From ZC4RG30 sp049841155 (GTDB lineage Bacteria; Pseudomonadota; Gammaproteobacteria; Steroidobacterales; Steroidobacteraceae): a stretch of 64,000 nt of DNA. Below the pieces are notes generated by a model. It was given only the letters and a program-made list of their open reading frames with translations. It was not told where the DNA came from and did not search any database. The position numbers and the translations under genes are program-made. Numbering within the stretch: the first letter of the stretch is position 1; each line of letters starts with the position of its first letter. Positions 55,772 through 62,188 of the stretch are shown here, piece after piece. Location of the stretch: contig JASGHI010000001.1 in assembly GCA_049841155.1 (NCBI GenBank), positions 1 to 64,000 on the forward strand, written 5' to 3'.

Positions 55772-55832
55772 CTCTGCGTTGCAGCGGTCCGGGACACATA
55801 AAGTGCTCGGCCGCTGAACTTGGTAGTTAGGC
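55766..55832 (+). repeat. attC15, 67-bp shortened site
   Basis: R'' GCATAAC, R' GTTAGGC. The outer boxes are those of the 126-bp family (CTGCGTTGCAGCGG, ATAAAGTGC, CCGCTGAACTTGGTA) but the inner arm is deleted. The cassette start TTATGCGTCAC matches the R'' side over 11 bp without mismatch. Confidence 0.9.
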
Positions 55833-55837
55833 GACTT

Positions 55838-56215
55838 GTGAGCGTTACCTCTGCGATTAGAGCTGCGGAAGAACTCTTGCCTGGTCGGGTTGCTCCAGAC
55901 GGTGAATCTGATCCGCGGTGGCAGGCCATCATTGATGTGGCAGAGTTCATTCCTACATCTCCCGACGAGGTGTGGGGGTTCACAGCGCGGTGGGGTTGTA
56001 GCGATGATCTGGATCTTCAAGCGGCCGTTGCCACATGTCTGCTTGAGCACCTACTGGAGCAGCACTTTGATGCAGTCTTCCCTCGAGTGGAGGATCTGGC
56101 ACGGTCGAATCCCCAATTTGCAGACACGTTTAGGCAGTGCTGGCATTTCGGGGAGGCGCTGTCACCACAGAGCAAAGCCAAGCTTGGTGCTCTCATGGAG
56201 CAGCTGCGTGGTTAG
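55838..56215 (+). CDS. Cassette 16: helical protein, unrecognised
   Basis: A GTG at 55838 is 6 bp after the core; an upstream in-frame start would run through attC15. The 125-residue protein is helical and acidic: VAEFIPTSPDEVWGFTARWGCSDDLDLQAAVATCLLEHLLEQHFDAVFPRVEDLARSNPQFADTFRQCWHFGEALSP. It could belong to small HEAT-like or DUF6869-like proteins, but this is a guess. It has no signal peptide or catalytic motif. Confidence 0.6.
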   Translation: MSVTSAIRAAEELLPGRVAPDGESDPRWQAIIDVAEFIPTSPDEVWGFTARWGCSDDLDLQAAVATCLLEHLLEQHFDAVFPRVEDLARSNPQFADTFRQCWHFGEALSPQSKAKLGALMEQLRG

Positions 56216-56254
56216 AGGTGCGTCAAGATCCCCTCTTTCAGTGCTGCGCTTGTC

Positions 56255-56329
56255 GCCTAACTCTGCGTTGCAGCGGTCCGTGAACGACAAAGTGCCTGGC
56301 CAAGCGGCCACTGAGCTTGGTAGTTGGGC
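56255..56329 (+). repeat. attC16, 75-bp shortened site
   Basis: R'' GCCTAAC, R' GTTGGGC. Outer boxes as in the 126-bp family with ACGACAAAGTGC in place of GATAAAGTGC. The inner arm is cut to CTGGCCAAGCGGCCA. The terminal match is 9 bp. Confidence 0.85.
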
Positions 56330-56473
56330 GTCGTTGGCCACCGCTTTGCAACTCGCTCCACACGGGATGCGCAATCCGCAAGCCGCGGCGTCGGTTGTTC
56401 CTGGTGAAGGTCTTGCCATTGGCTGTGTCATGATCACCTTGCCCAAAACTATCGTCCACCACCAGGTGCCAGC

Positions 56474-57220
56474 ATGACCATCGGAACTCAAGACGACGTC
56501 GAAGGCCTGAAGCGAATTGGCAGAGTGGTCTCGCTGGTGCTGGACCAAATGCTTGCGGCGGCAGAGCCCGGAATGACGACTCGTGATCTGGACCTCCTGG
56601 GAGAGCGACTGCTGGAGCAGCATGGTGCACGGTCCGCCCCGAGACTGACCTACAACTTCCCTGGCGCAACATGCATCAGCATCAATGAACAGGCTGCACA
56701 CGGAATTCCTGGTGATCGTGTCATTCGCGCCGGTGACGTTCTGAACGTCGATGTGTCGGCAGAGCTCGGTGGCTACTTCGCCGACACAGGGGGAACGACC
56801 GTCGTGCCTCCGACCAATCCGCAGAAGACCCGTCTCTGCCACGCCACCCGCATGGCGCTCGCAGAAGCGATGAAAAGCGCCACGGCCGGCCAACCGATCA
56901 ACGCAATCGGAGCTGCAATCGAGCGCACTGCGAAGGCGTATGGCTTCAAGATCATTGAAAACCTTGGGAGTCATGGTGTAGGCCGCTCTCTGCATGAGGA
57001 GCCGGAGTACATTGCCGGCTACTTCGACCCGTCGGACAGGCGCATCCTGAAGGAAGGAATGGTCATCACCATTGAACCCTTCCTCTCAACCAAAAGTCGT
57101 ATCGCTGCTGAAACCTCAGATGGCTGGACGCTGGCATGCGCAAAAGGAAACTTGTCGGCGCAGTACGAACATACGATGATCATTACTAGGGGAGCTCCCA
57201 TCGTCGTTACGCAGCATTGA
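56474..57220 (+). CDS. map: Cassette 17: type I methionine aminopeptidase
   Basis: The 248-residue protein has the full set of metal ligands: Asp pair in LNVDVSAELGGYFADTGGT, His in LGSHGVGRSLHEEP, Glu in VITIEPFL and Glu in QYEHTMIIT. TRDLDLLGERLLEQHGARSAP and GATCISINEQAAHGIPGDRVI complete the pita-bread fold. It removes N-terminal Met. An essential chromosomal map is expected elsewhere, so this is an extra copy on a cassette. About 140 bp before it show no clear gene. Codon use is less GC-biased than in the core genes. Confidence 0.93.
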   Translation: MTIGTQDDVEGLKRIGRVVSLVLDQMLAAAEPGMTTRDLDLLGERLLEQHGARSAPRLTYNFPGATCISINEQAAHGIPGDRVIRAGDVLNVDVSAELGGYFADTGGTTVVPPTNPQKTRLCHATRMALAEAMKSATAGQPINAIGAAIERTAKAYGFKIIENLGSHGVGRSLHEEPEYIAGYFDPSDRRILKEGMVITIEPFLSTKSRIAAETSDGWTLACAKGNLSAQYEHTMIITRGAPIVVTQH

Positions 57221-57232
57221 CAGGGTGACGAC

Positions 57233-57289
57233 GCCTAGTCCTGCGCTGCGGCGGACGGCGTCGCCGCCGGCTGAGCTGGGTAGTTAGGT
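57233..57289 (+). repeat. attC17, 57-bp degenerate site
   Basis: R'' GCCTAGT, R' GTTAGGT. GGCGGACGGCGTCGCCGCC forms the short inner stem. GGCGTCGT in the cassette start matches the left flank over 8 bp. The R' ending T is unusual and is mirrored at 58263. Confidence 0.72.
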
Positions 57290-57296
57290 GCCGGTC

Positions 57297-57785
57297 ATGT
57301 GTCTTCGTATGAGAACTTTGATGGTTGCAGTTCTGCTGGTCGGGTGCACGCCCAGCAATCAGTGCATGAGCCCGCGGGCAGTACTAGAGGTGTCATCCGC
57401 GCAGCACTCTTTGCAAGAGATCGCTGCGTCGTTGGAATCCATTGGAGGAGAGCTTGGATCACTGGTGGACAAGACGATCCAGATGGTTGGCCTCCCGGAA
57501 AACGAGGTAAGACGATTTTCTCGCATGGACGTCGCTCACTGGTACCCACATGCAGGATCGGACTACTGTGGAGTAGGAGTTGTGAAGTGGAGCTCAACAG
57601 TGGAATCCGGCAATAGTGAGGAGCAGAAAGGCAGATATTTCATAGAGATCTATTCTCAGGATCGCGAGTGCGGGATGTGCGAAGAGGTTCGGGCAGCTCT
57701 AGCCACAAAGCGCGTCGCATTCTTTGATGCATGCAAGCATCCAGAAGAGAGCTCTGACTATGAGAAATCTCGTTGCGGGAGCTAA
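57297..57785 (+). CDS. Cassette 18: putative lipoprotein, unrecognised
   Basis: The ATG at 57297 gives a short leader with lipobox LLVGC (MRTLMVAVLLVGCTPSN when read from the next ATG at 57309), so either start is possible. A mature domain of about 145 residues follows, with several Cys residues (CMSP, YCGVG, CGMCEEV, FFDACKH). The Cys pattern suggests disulfides in the periplasm. The stop TAA is part of AGCTAAC of attC18. The family is not recognised. Confidence 0.6.
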   Translation: MCLRMRTLMVAVLLVGCTPSNQCMSPRAVLEVSSAQHSLQEIAASLESIGGELGSLVDKTIQMVGLPENEVRRFSRMDVAHWYPHAGSDYCGVGVVKWSSTVESGNSEEQKGRYFIEIYSQDRECGMCEEVRAALATKRVAFFDACKHPEESSDYEKSRCGS

Positions 57786-57853
57786 CAAATCGTTGCAGCG
57801 GCCTGGGATCCATAAAGTGGCGCCCGGCCGGGCGCTGAACTGGGTGGTTCGGC
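57780..57853 (+). repeat. attC18, 74-bp degenerate site
   Basis: R'' AGCTAAC, R' GTTCGGC. CGTTGCAGCGG and CCATAAAGTG are recognisable; the inner arm is GCGCCCGGCCGGGCGC. Its terminal match to the cassette 18 start is only 4 bp. Confidence 0.7.
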
Positions 57854-57857
57854 GCCA

Positions 57858-58268
57858 ATGGAGGCAAAGGTGAGTCTCGTCAAAGATATTCTAAATACTT
57901 ACCTGCACTTCCAGGATGATGGGCGAGTCAATCCAATTCCCCTGTCAGAATCGTTCTGGGGAGAGGTGACAGCTGGAGAGCATCCTGAGCTGGAACAAGG
58001 CAGGCTCATGTCAGCCTTCACCTTCTCGGAGCCGTGGGCCGTGTGGGAGAGGCATCCCGCCGGAGAGGAATTGGTCATGCTGCTAATGGGTACTGCCACA
58101 CTGATACTTGAAGAATCCGGCCGCGAGCAGACTATCCAGCTGAGCAGTCCCGGTTCTTATGTCGTTGTGCCAAAGAATGTCTGGCACACGGCGCGAACCA
58201 ATGCGTCCGTCACTATGCTGTTCCTCACTCCCGGTGCCGGCACGGAACATCGTCCGGTTGGCACCTAA
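57858..58268 (+). CDS. Cassette 19: cupin-domain protein
   Basis: The 136-residue protein has the double-strand cupin pattern: LMSAFTFSEPWAVWERHPAGEELVMLLMGTATLILEESGREQTIQLSSPGSYVVVPKNVWHTARTNASVTMLFLTPG. The His of WERHPAGEE and VWHTART could bind a metal. It has no signal peptide. The stop TAA is in ACCTAAC at 58263. Cupins of this size are often isomerases, dioxygenases or binding proteins; none is assigned. Confidence 0.85.
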   Translation: MEAKVSLVKDILNTYLHFQDDGRVNPIPLSESFWGEVTAGEHPELEQGRLMSAFTFSEPWAVWERHPAGEELVMLLMGTATLILEESGREQTIQLSSPGSYVVVPKNVWHTARTNASVTMLFLTPGAGTEHRPVGT

Positions 58269-58305
58269 CAACTCGCTCAAGCTGGCGCCGCCTCGTGGCG
58301 CGGGC
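58263..58305 (+). repeat. Truncated 60-bp-type attC at the end of cassettes 18-19
   Basis: ACCTAAC followed by AACTCGCTCAAGCTGGCGCCGCC resembles the left half of attC14. No R' box follows; a truncated GFA gene begins instead. The left flank GGCACCTAA matches the cassette 18 start TTAGGTGCC over 9 bp. Confidence 0.7.
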
Positions 58306-58599
58306 AATCTCTTCATAGGTCTGAAAGAAACAGCGTTTCGCTACACAAGAGGGCAGCCCAAACCAGTCACTGGACAAGCCGTAGGCGGCTCTCCCACTCG
58401 AGAATTCCGTGGCGAGTGCGGTGTGCACATTGCAGCTGGCTCTCCAAAGGCACCAGGCGGCGTGATCGTGAAGGTTGGAGCGCTGGACGATCCAGCGGCC
58501 GCTGGAGGTCCCGAGATGGCGTTTTGGACCCAGGAGAAACAAGACTTTCATTTGTTTGCACCCGGCGTGAAGATTTATTCGACCCTACCGGGGCGATAA
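58306..58599 (+). pseudogene. GFA-family protein fragment, 5' truncated
   Basis: The frame gives LFIGLKETAFRYTRGQPKPVTGQAVGGSPTREFRGECGVHIAAGSPKAPGGVIVKVGALDDPAAAGGPEMAFWTQEKQDFHLFAPGVKIYSTLPGR, the C-terminal half of a GFA protein. The N-terminal CxC/CxxC half is missing and abuts the broken attC. Of the usual FCxxCG pair only one Cys is left (FRGECG). No start codon suits the domain. It is a remnant of a cassette that recombined or was deleted. Confidence 0.7.
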
Positions 58600-58646
58600 C
58601 AGGTCCACCACTTTATGGAGCCCGTATCCAGTCTTGTGCATGCAGC

Positions 58647-58728
58647 GACTAACTCCGCGTTGCAGCGGTCGAGTGATGATCAGGTGCTGGCGCGCCGTCG
58701 TACCATGGACTGGACCTGGTAGCTGGGC
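58647..58728 (+). repeat. attC20, 82-bp degenerate site
   Basis: R'' GACTAAC, R' GCTGGGC. CCGCGTTGCAGCGG and GATGATCAGGTGC are recognisable. The L' box has decayed. Confidence 0.65.
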
Positions 58729-58805
58729 GACACAGACAGAATAATCACCCTCACGAACTGGATCTGTGTATAGAGCCCTGCTCCATATCGTGAACGGAGG
58801 ACAGC

Positions 58806-59363
58806 ATGGGACTCCTGACTCTTAGTATCAACGTTACTCTAGATGGCTGCGTCGATCACCAGGAGGGAATTGCTGACAACGACACACATGCCTTCTTCAC
58901 GCGCCTTATGGACGAGCGTGGAGCGATACTATGGGGCCGTGTCACCTATGAGATGATGGAAAGCTACTGGCCGGCGGTCGCGCGCGGCGACACGGAGGCG
59001 TCGCCGGCGATGCGCGAGTGGGCGATAAAGCTGGAGGACAAGCCGAAGTATGTGGTGTCGTCGACGCGGCAGAACTTCTCGTGGACCAATAGCCACCGCA
59101 TTTCCGGCGACCTCCGCACGGGCATTCAAAAGCTCAAGGACGCCATCCCGAACGGGGTGCTCCTCGGTAGCGGTAAGCTCGCGACTGAGTTGGATCGGCT
59201 GGACCTCATCGACGAGTACAGATTTCTCGTCCACCCCAGGATCGCCGGCCACGGCCCCACTCTATATGAGAGTGGGCTATCCGAAACGCGGCGACTGGAG
59301 TTGGTCTCGGCAAAGCCGCTCCATTGTGGCGTGGTCGCCATGCACTACCGGCGCGCTGGCTGA
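58806..59363 (+). CDS. Cassette 21: RibD C-terminal / dihydrofolate-reductase family protein
   Basis: The ATG follows ACGGAGGACAGC. The 185-residue protein matches the RibD_C family: LTLSINVTLDGCVDHQEGIADNDTHAFFTRLMDERGAILWGRVTYEMMESYWPAV, KYVVSSTRQNF, IPNGVLLGSGKLATELDRLDLIDEYRFLVHPRIAGHGPTLYESG. These bind NADPH and reduce pterin- or ribitol-type substrates; most lone members have unknown partners. It is still recognisable cassette cargo, but attC boxes on both sides are poor. Confidence 0.88.
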   Translation: MGLLTLSINVTLDGCVDHQEGIADNDTHAFFTRLMDERGAILWGRVTYEMMESYWPAVARGDTEASPAMREWAIKLEDKPKYVVSSTRQNFSWTNSHRISGDLRTGIQKLKDAIPNGVLLGSGKLATELDRLDLIDEYRFLVHPRIAGHGPTLYESGLSETRRLELVSAKPLHCGVVAMHYRRAG

Positions 59364-59382
59364 GCCGTAGAAGCGTGGTGGC

Positions 59383-59516
59383 GCTTGACCCGGCGTCGTA
59401 GCGGACCGTGATGGTAAAGTGCCTGGCCTCGGACGATTCGGGGTGGCGTCCGGTCGGGCACCGAACGTCCGCATGCTGAAAAGTCAGCCCGCAGCCGCCG
59501 AACTTGGGGGTTGGGA
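59383..59516 (+). repeat. Degenerate attC21
   Basis: GTTGGGA closes the site (59510-59516); GCTTGAC (59383) may be the R'' box. CGTCGTAGCGGACCG and GATGGTAAAGTGC are diverged copies of the conserved boxes, with GCCGCCGAACTTGG near the end. Confidence 0.6.
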
Positions 59517-59532
59517 GACACCGGGAGGGGGC

Positions 59533-60162
59533 ATGTCCGCGACTATTGCAAAAGTCGGGTTCTGGAGCGGCATGGCCGCTGCTCTATCCGCAATTACATA
59601 CGACATCGTCCAGATTCTCCAAGTCACTGGAGCTTTGGGATTTCCACTCGATGAGATACTGATCTATGGCGCCGCCCTCGGAATAGTCGTGCCTTTCATC
59701 CTGGAAATGCTGGCCTTTCACCATTTGACCGAGCCTGGGAAACAGTTCTGGACACATGGGGCGCTGTTCTTCACTGCGCTCTACGCGGTGTTTGTTACGG
59801 CCAACTACGTTGTTCAGCTTGCGACCGTCATACCTGCCAAGCTCGGCGGAGAGATCGATGCCGTCCGGATTCTCGACCAGACGCCGCACTCTCTCTTCTG
59901 GAATTTCGATGCCACAGGCTACATATCAATGGGATTTGCCACTCTTCTCGCTGTTCCTGCTTTAGGACGCACTGGTATAGAGGGATTGGCGCGTATCTCC
60001 TTCATGGCAAATGTCCTGGTTACGCCTCTTATAGGCTTCGTGTACTTCTATCCAACCTACTCTCCCTCACTGCTGTTTGTGGGTTCTCCCTGGGCAATTA
60101 CGGCTCCGCTTGCCATGTTCATGCTTGCCCTTGTATTGAGACGGCGATCAGGTGCGCGCTAG
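59533..60162 (+). CDS. Multi-pass membrane protein, unrecognised
   Basis: The ATG at 59533 follows GGGAGGGGG. The 209-residue protein has about six membrane helices (SGMAAALSAITYDIVQILQV; IYGAALGIVVPFILEMLAF; ALFFTALYAVFVTANYVVQLATV; SMGFATLLAVPALG; FMANVLVTPLIGFVYFY; ITAPLAMFMLALVL). There is no transporter motif. It is related in style to DUF-type cassette membrane proteins. It sits between a degenerate attC and the tag gene. Confidence 0.7.
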   Translation: MSATIAKVGFWSGMAAALSAITYDIVQILQVTGALGFPLDEILIYGAALGIVVPFILEMLAFHHLTEPGKQFWTHGALFFTALYAVFVTANYVVQLATVIPAKLGGEIDAVRILDQTPHSLFWNFDATGYISMGFATLLAVPALGRTGIEGLARISFMANVLVTPLIGFVYFYPTYSPSLLFVGSPWAITAPLAMFMLALVLRRRSGAR

Positions 60163-60252
60163 ATAGCGGGAATATGCCCCAGATGCGATCTAGTGCTTTG
60201 GCACAACAGGTCGCCATCGAAAATCGTTGCGGCAGCGAGTAAAGGAAAATCC

Positions 60253-60870
60253 ATGACTTCAACCATCTGTGGTCCGGACGGAAAAGCGCGCTGCCGCTGG
60301 TGCTCTGCTGCACCTGAATTCTTGCACTATCACGACATGGAATGGGGCTTTCCGGTTGACGATGACCTTGGTTTGTTCGAGAAGCTAAGCTTGGAGGGGT
60401 TTCAGTCGGGGCTGAGCTGGCGCACCATACTTGCAAAGAGGGAGCATTTCCGCAAAGCCTTTCATGGCTTCGACTACACCAAGATCGCAAAGTTTACCGA
60501 CAAGGATGTGGCTCGCCTGCTAACAAACGAAGGGATTGTCCGGCATAGGGGCAAGATTGAAGCTGTCATCAACAACGCGCAGCGTGTTGTCGAGTTGGTC
60601 AGGCGAGAAGGCTCTCTTGCGGCTTATATCTGGCAATTCGCGCCGCAGCCGGGGCATGCCGCCGCGCCGCAGTCTGCATCAACGTCAGGGGAGTCAGTCG
60701 CACTCTCTAAAGCACTAAAGAAGCAGGGCTGGAAGTTTGTGGGCCCGACAACGGTTTATGCCTTCATGCAGGCAGCGGGTCTCGTCAATGATCATGTGGA
60801 GGGTTGCGTGGTGCGCGGCAAGGTTGCAAGTAGCAGGAAGAAATTCCTCGTTCCTCGCAAAAAATCCTGA
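60253..60870 (+). CDS. tag: DNA-3-methyladenine glycosylase I
   Basis: The ATG at 60253 follows AAGGAAAAT and gives 205 residues. Family marks are CRWCSAAPEFLHYHDMEWGFPVDDD, LFEKLSLEGFQSGLSWRTIL, ALKKQGWKFVGPTTVYAFMQAAGLVNDHVEGC. The Cys/His zinc-snap residues are at both ends. It excises 3-methyladenine from alkylated DNA. It may have entered with the array, as a degenerate attC follows, but it could also be chromosomal. Confidence 0.93.
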   Translation: MTSTICGPDGKARCRWCSAAPEFLHYHDMEWGFPVDDDLGLFEKLSLEGFQSGLSWRTILAKREHFRKAFHGFDYTKIAKFTDKDVARLLTNEGIVRHRGKIEAVINNAQRVVELVRREGSLAAYIWQFAPQPGHAAAPQSASTSGESVALSKALKKQGWKFVGPTTVYAFMQAAGLVNDHVEGCVVRGKVASSRKKFLVPRKKS

Positions 60871-60924
60871 TAATTCTTTCGAGCCGATGCCTCCTCACGG
60901 CGTGGACTGACCAGGGCCGTAGAT
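60866..60924 (+). repeat. Decayed 60-bp-type attC after tag
   Basis: CTGATAATTCTTTCGAGCCGATGCC and the following CTCACGGCGTGGACTG resemble the left part and loop of classical attC sites, as in attC14. The R' is lost. Weak by sequence, supported by position. Confidence 0.45.
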
Positions 60925-60935
60925 GGGGCGGGAAG

Positions 60936-61409
60936 ATGCATCACATGCAGGTCAGCATTGTTTCTTTTCCGGCGACCAAAGTTGCCGGCATCCGCTATGT
61001 CGGACCACCTTCAGGCGAACACGAGGCGGTCCGGAAACTTGTTGCCTGGAAGCTGGAAAACCGCCTTCTGGACCAGACGCGATATCGCAGCTACGGATTG
61101 CATTACACGGATTCCAGGACTACGGATCCTGCTGAATATCGGGTCGACTTCTGCCTCTCCTACGACGGCAGTGTGGAACCCAACCCGTATGGCATCATCG
61201 AAATGACCATTCCGGCCATGAGATGTGCAATGGCTCGAGACGTAGGTTCCCGTTTCAACAACAAAGCCGCCAGGTACCTCTATGACGAATGGTTGCCCCA
61301 AAGCGGTGAGCAGATGGCAGGATTGCCGCTGGTTTTCCACTACGTCAATGTTGGGCCGGCCGTGAAGGAGTGCGAGGCGATAACGGATGTATATCTGCCG
61401 CTCAAGTGA
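60936..61409 (+). CDS. GyrI/SbmC-like small-molecule binding protein
   Basis: The 157-residue protein has the AraC effector-binding / GyrI-like layout: SFPATKVAGIRYVGPPSGEHEAVRKLVAWKLENRLL, TDSRTTDPAEYRVDFCLSYDGSV, and FNNKAARYLYDEWLPQSGEQMAGLPLVFHYVNV. ATG at 60936 or 60945 is possible. These proteins bind hydrophobic or cationic drugs, or gyrase. No DNA-binding domain is present. It is flanked by degenerate attC sites. Confidence 0.82.
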   Translation: MHHMQVSIVSFPATKVAGIRYVGPPSGEHEAVRKLVAWKLENRLLDQTRYRSYGLHYTDSRTTDPAEYRVDFCLSYDGSVEPNPYGIIEMTIPAMRCAMARDVGSRFNNKAARYLYDEWLPQSGEQMAGLPLVFHYVNVGPAVKECEAITDVYLPLK

Positions 61410-61410
61410 G

Positions 61411-61481
61411 GAGAGGGTGTCGCCGGGCCGTGCCGGGGTGCTGAGCGGCCGTCTTGCAGCCGCTGAACTTGGCAGCTAGGC
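61411..61481 (+). repeat. Degenerate attC before the vat-like gene
   Basis: GCTAGGC (61475-61481) ends the site. TTGCAGCCGCTGAACTTGGCA matches the conserved L' region. R'' is not clear. The following start at 61498 is 17 bp away. Confidence 0.55.
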
Positions 61482-61497
61482 GTGGGGAGACAGCGAA

Positions 61498-62139
61498 ATG
61501 TATGGCCCTAGTCCCGAAGACCCACATCCGATGGCGGGTTTCCCGCAGGTCTGCTTCATCAAGAACACGGTTCGCAACCCGAATATCCTGATTGGCGACT
61601 ACACCTACTATGATGATCCGGAGGATTCGGAGAACTTCGAGCGCAATGTTCTATATCACTTCGACTTCCTCGGCGACAAATTGATCATTGGCAAGTTCTG
61701 CGCGATTGCCCGCGGCGTCAAGTTCATCATGAATGGCGCAAACCATAAGCTTTCCGGTATCTCAACCTATCCGTTTCAGATATTCGGGAATGGCTGGGAG
61801 AAAGTCATGCCAAAGCCCGGTGACCTTCCTTGCAAGGGTGACACCGTAATTGGCAACGACGTTTGGATCGGCTATGAGTCTTTGATCATGCCCGGCGTCA
61901 AAATCGGAGATGGCGCGATAGTTTCTTCGCGCTCGGTGGTGGTCTCTGACGTTGCCCCCTATTCGATAGTCGGCGGCAATCCTGCCAGGCCAATCAGGAG
62001 TCGGTTCGATCCAGACATAGCCGCTGAATTGGTCAGGATTGCCTGGTGGGACTGGCCGATTGAGCATATTACAAGGCACCTTGACAGGATCGTGAGAGGG
62101 GACGTCGATTCCCTCAAAGCCTCCCGACCGCATGTGTAG
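61498..62139 (+). CDS. Vat/CatB-type xenobiotic O-acetyltransferase
   Basis: The 213-residue protein is a left-handed beta-helix acyltransferase. The opening and core follow the streptogramin A acetyltransferase (Vat) pattern: GFPQVCFIKNTVRNPNILIGDYTYYDDPEDSENFERNVLYHFDFLGDKLIIGKFCAIARGVKFIMNGANHKLSGISTYPFQIFGNGWE. The catalytic His is in GANHKLSG. Hexapeptide turns (VIGNDVWIGYESLIMPGVKIGDGAIVSSRSVV) follow. It may inactivate streptogramin A or a related substrate; activity is unproven. It sits next to a decayed attC, so it may have arrived as a cassette. Confidence 0.85.
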   Translation: MYGPSPEDPHPMAGFPQVCFIKNTVRNPNILIGDYTYYDDPEDSENFERNVLYHFDFLGDKLIIGKFCAIARGVKFIMNGANHKLSGISTYPFQIFGNGWEKVMPKPGDLPCKGDTVIGNDVWIGYESLIMPGVKIGDGAIVSSRSVVVSDVAPYSIVGGNPARPIRSRFDPDIAAELVRIAWWDWPIEHITRHLDRIVRGDVDSLKASRPHV

Positions 62140-62160
62140 CTCGGCATTGCAGTTAGCAAA
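62139..62160 (+). repeat. Last attC-like trace
   Basis: GCTCGGCATTGCAGTTAGC right after the vat-like stop resembles the start of a main-family site (CTCTGCGTTGCAGCGG). Nothing of the 3' half is left. It may mark the distal end of the array. Confidence 0.3.
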
Positions 62161-62188
62161 GAAGAGAAGTTCGGCGGAGTCTCTTGTC

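Noticed and set aside
55149..55799. 216-residue minus-strand frame opposite the Phd/ParE operon
   Set aside because: Opposite two recognised genes and running into attC15.
56162..56995. 277-residue minus-strand frame across attC16 and map
   Set aside because: Crosses an attC and is antisense to a gene with all catalytic residues.
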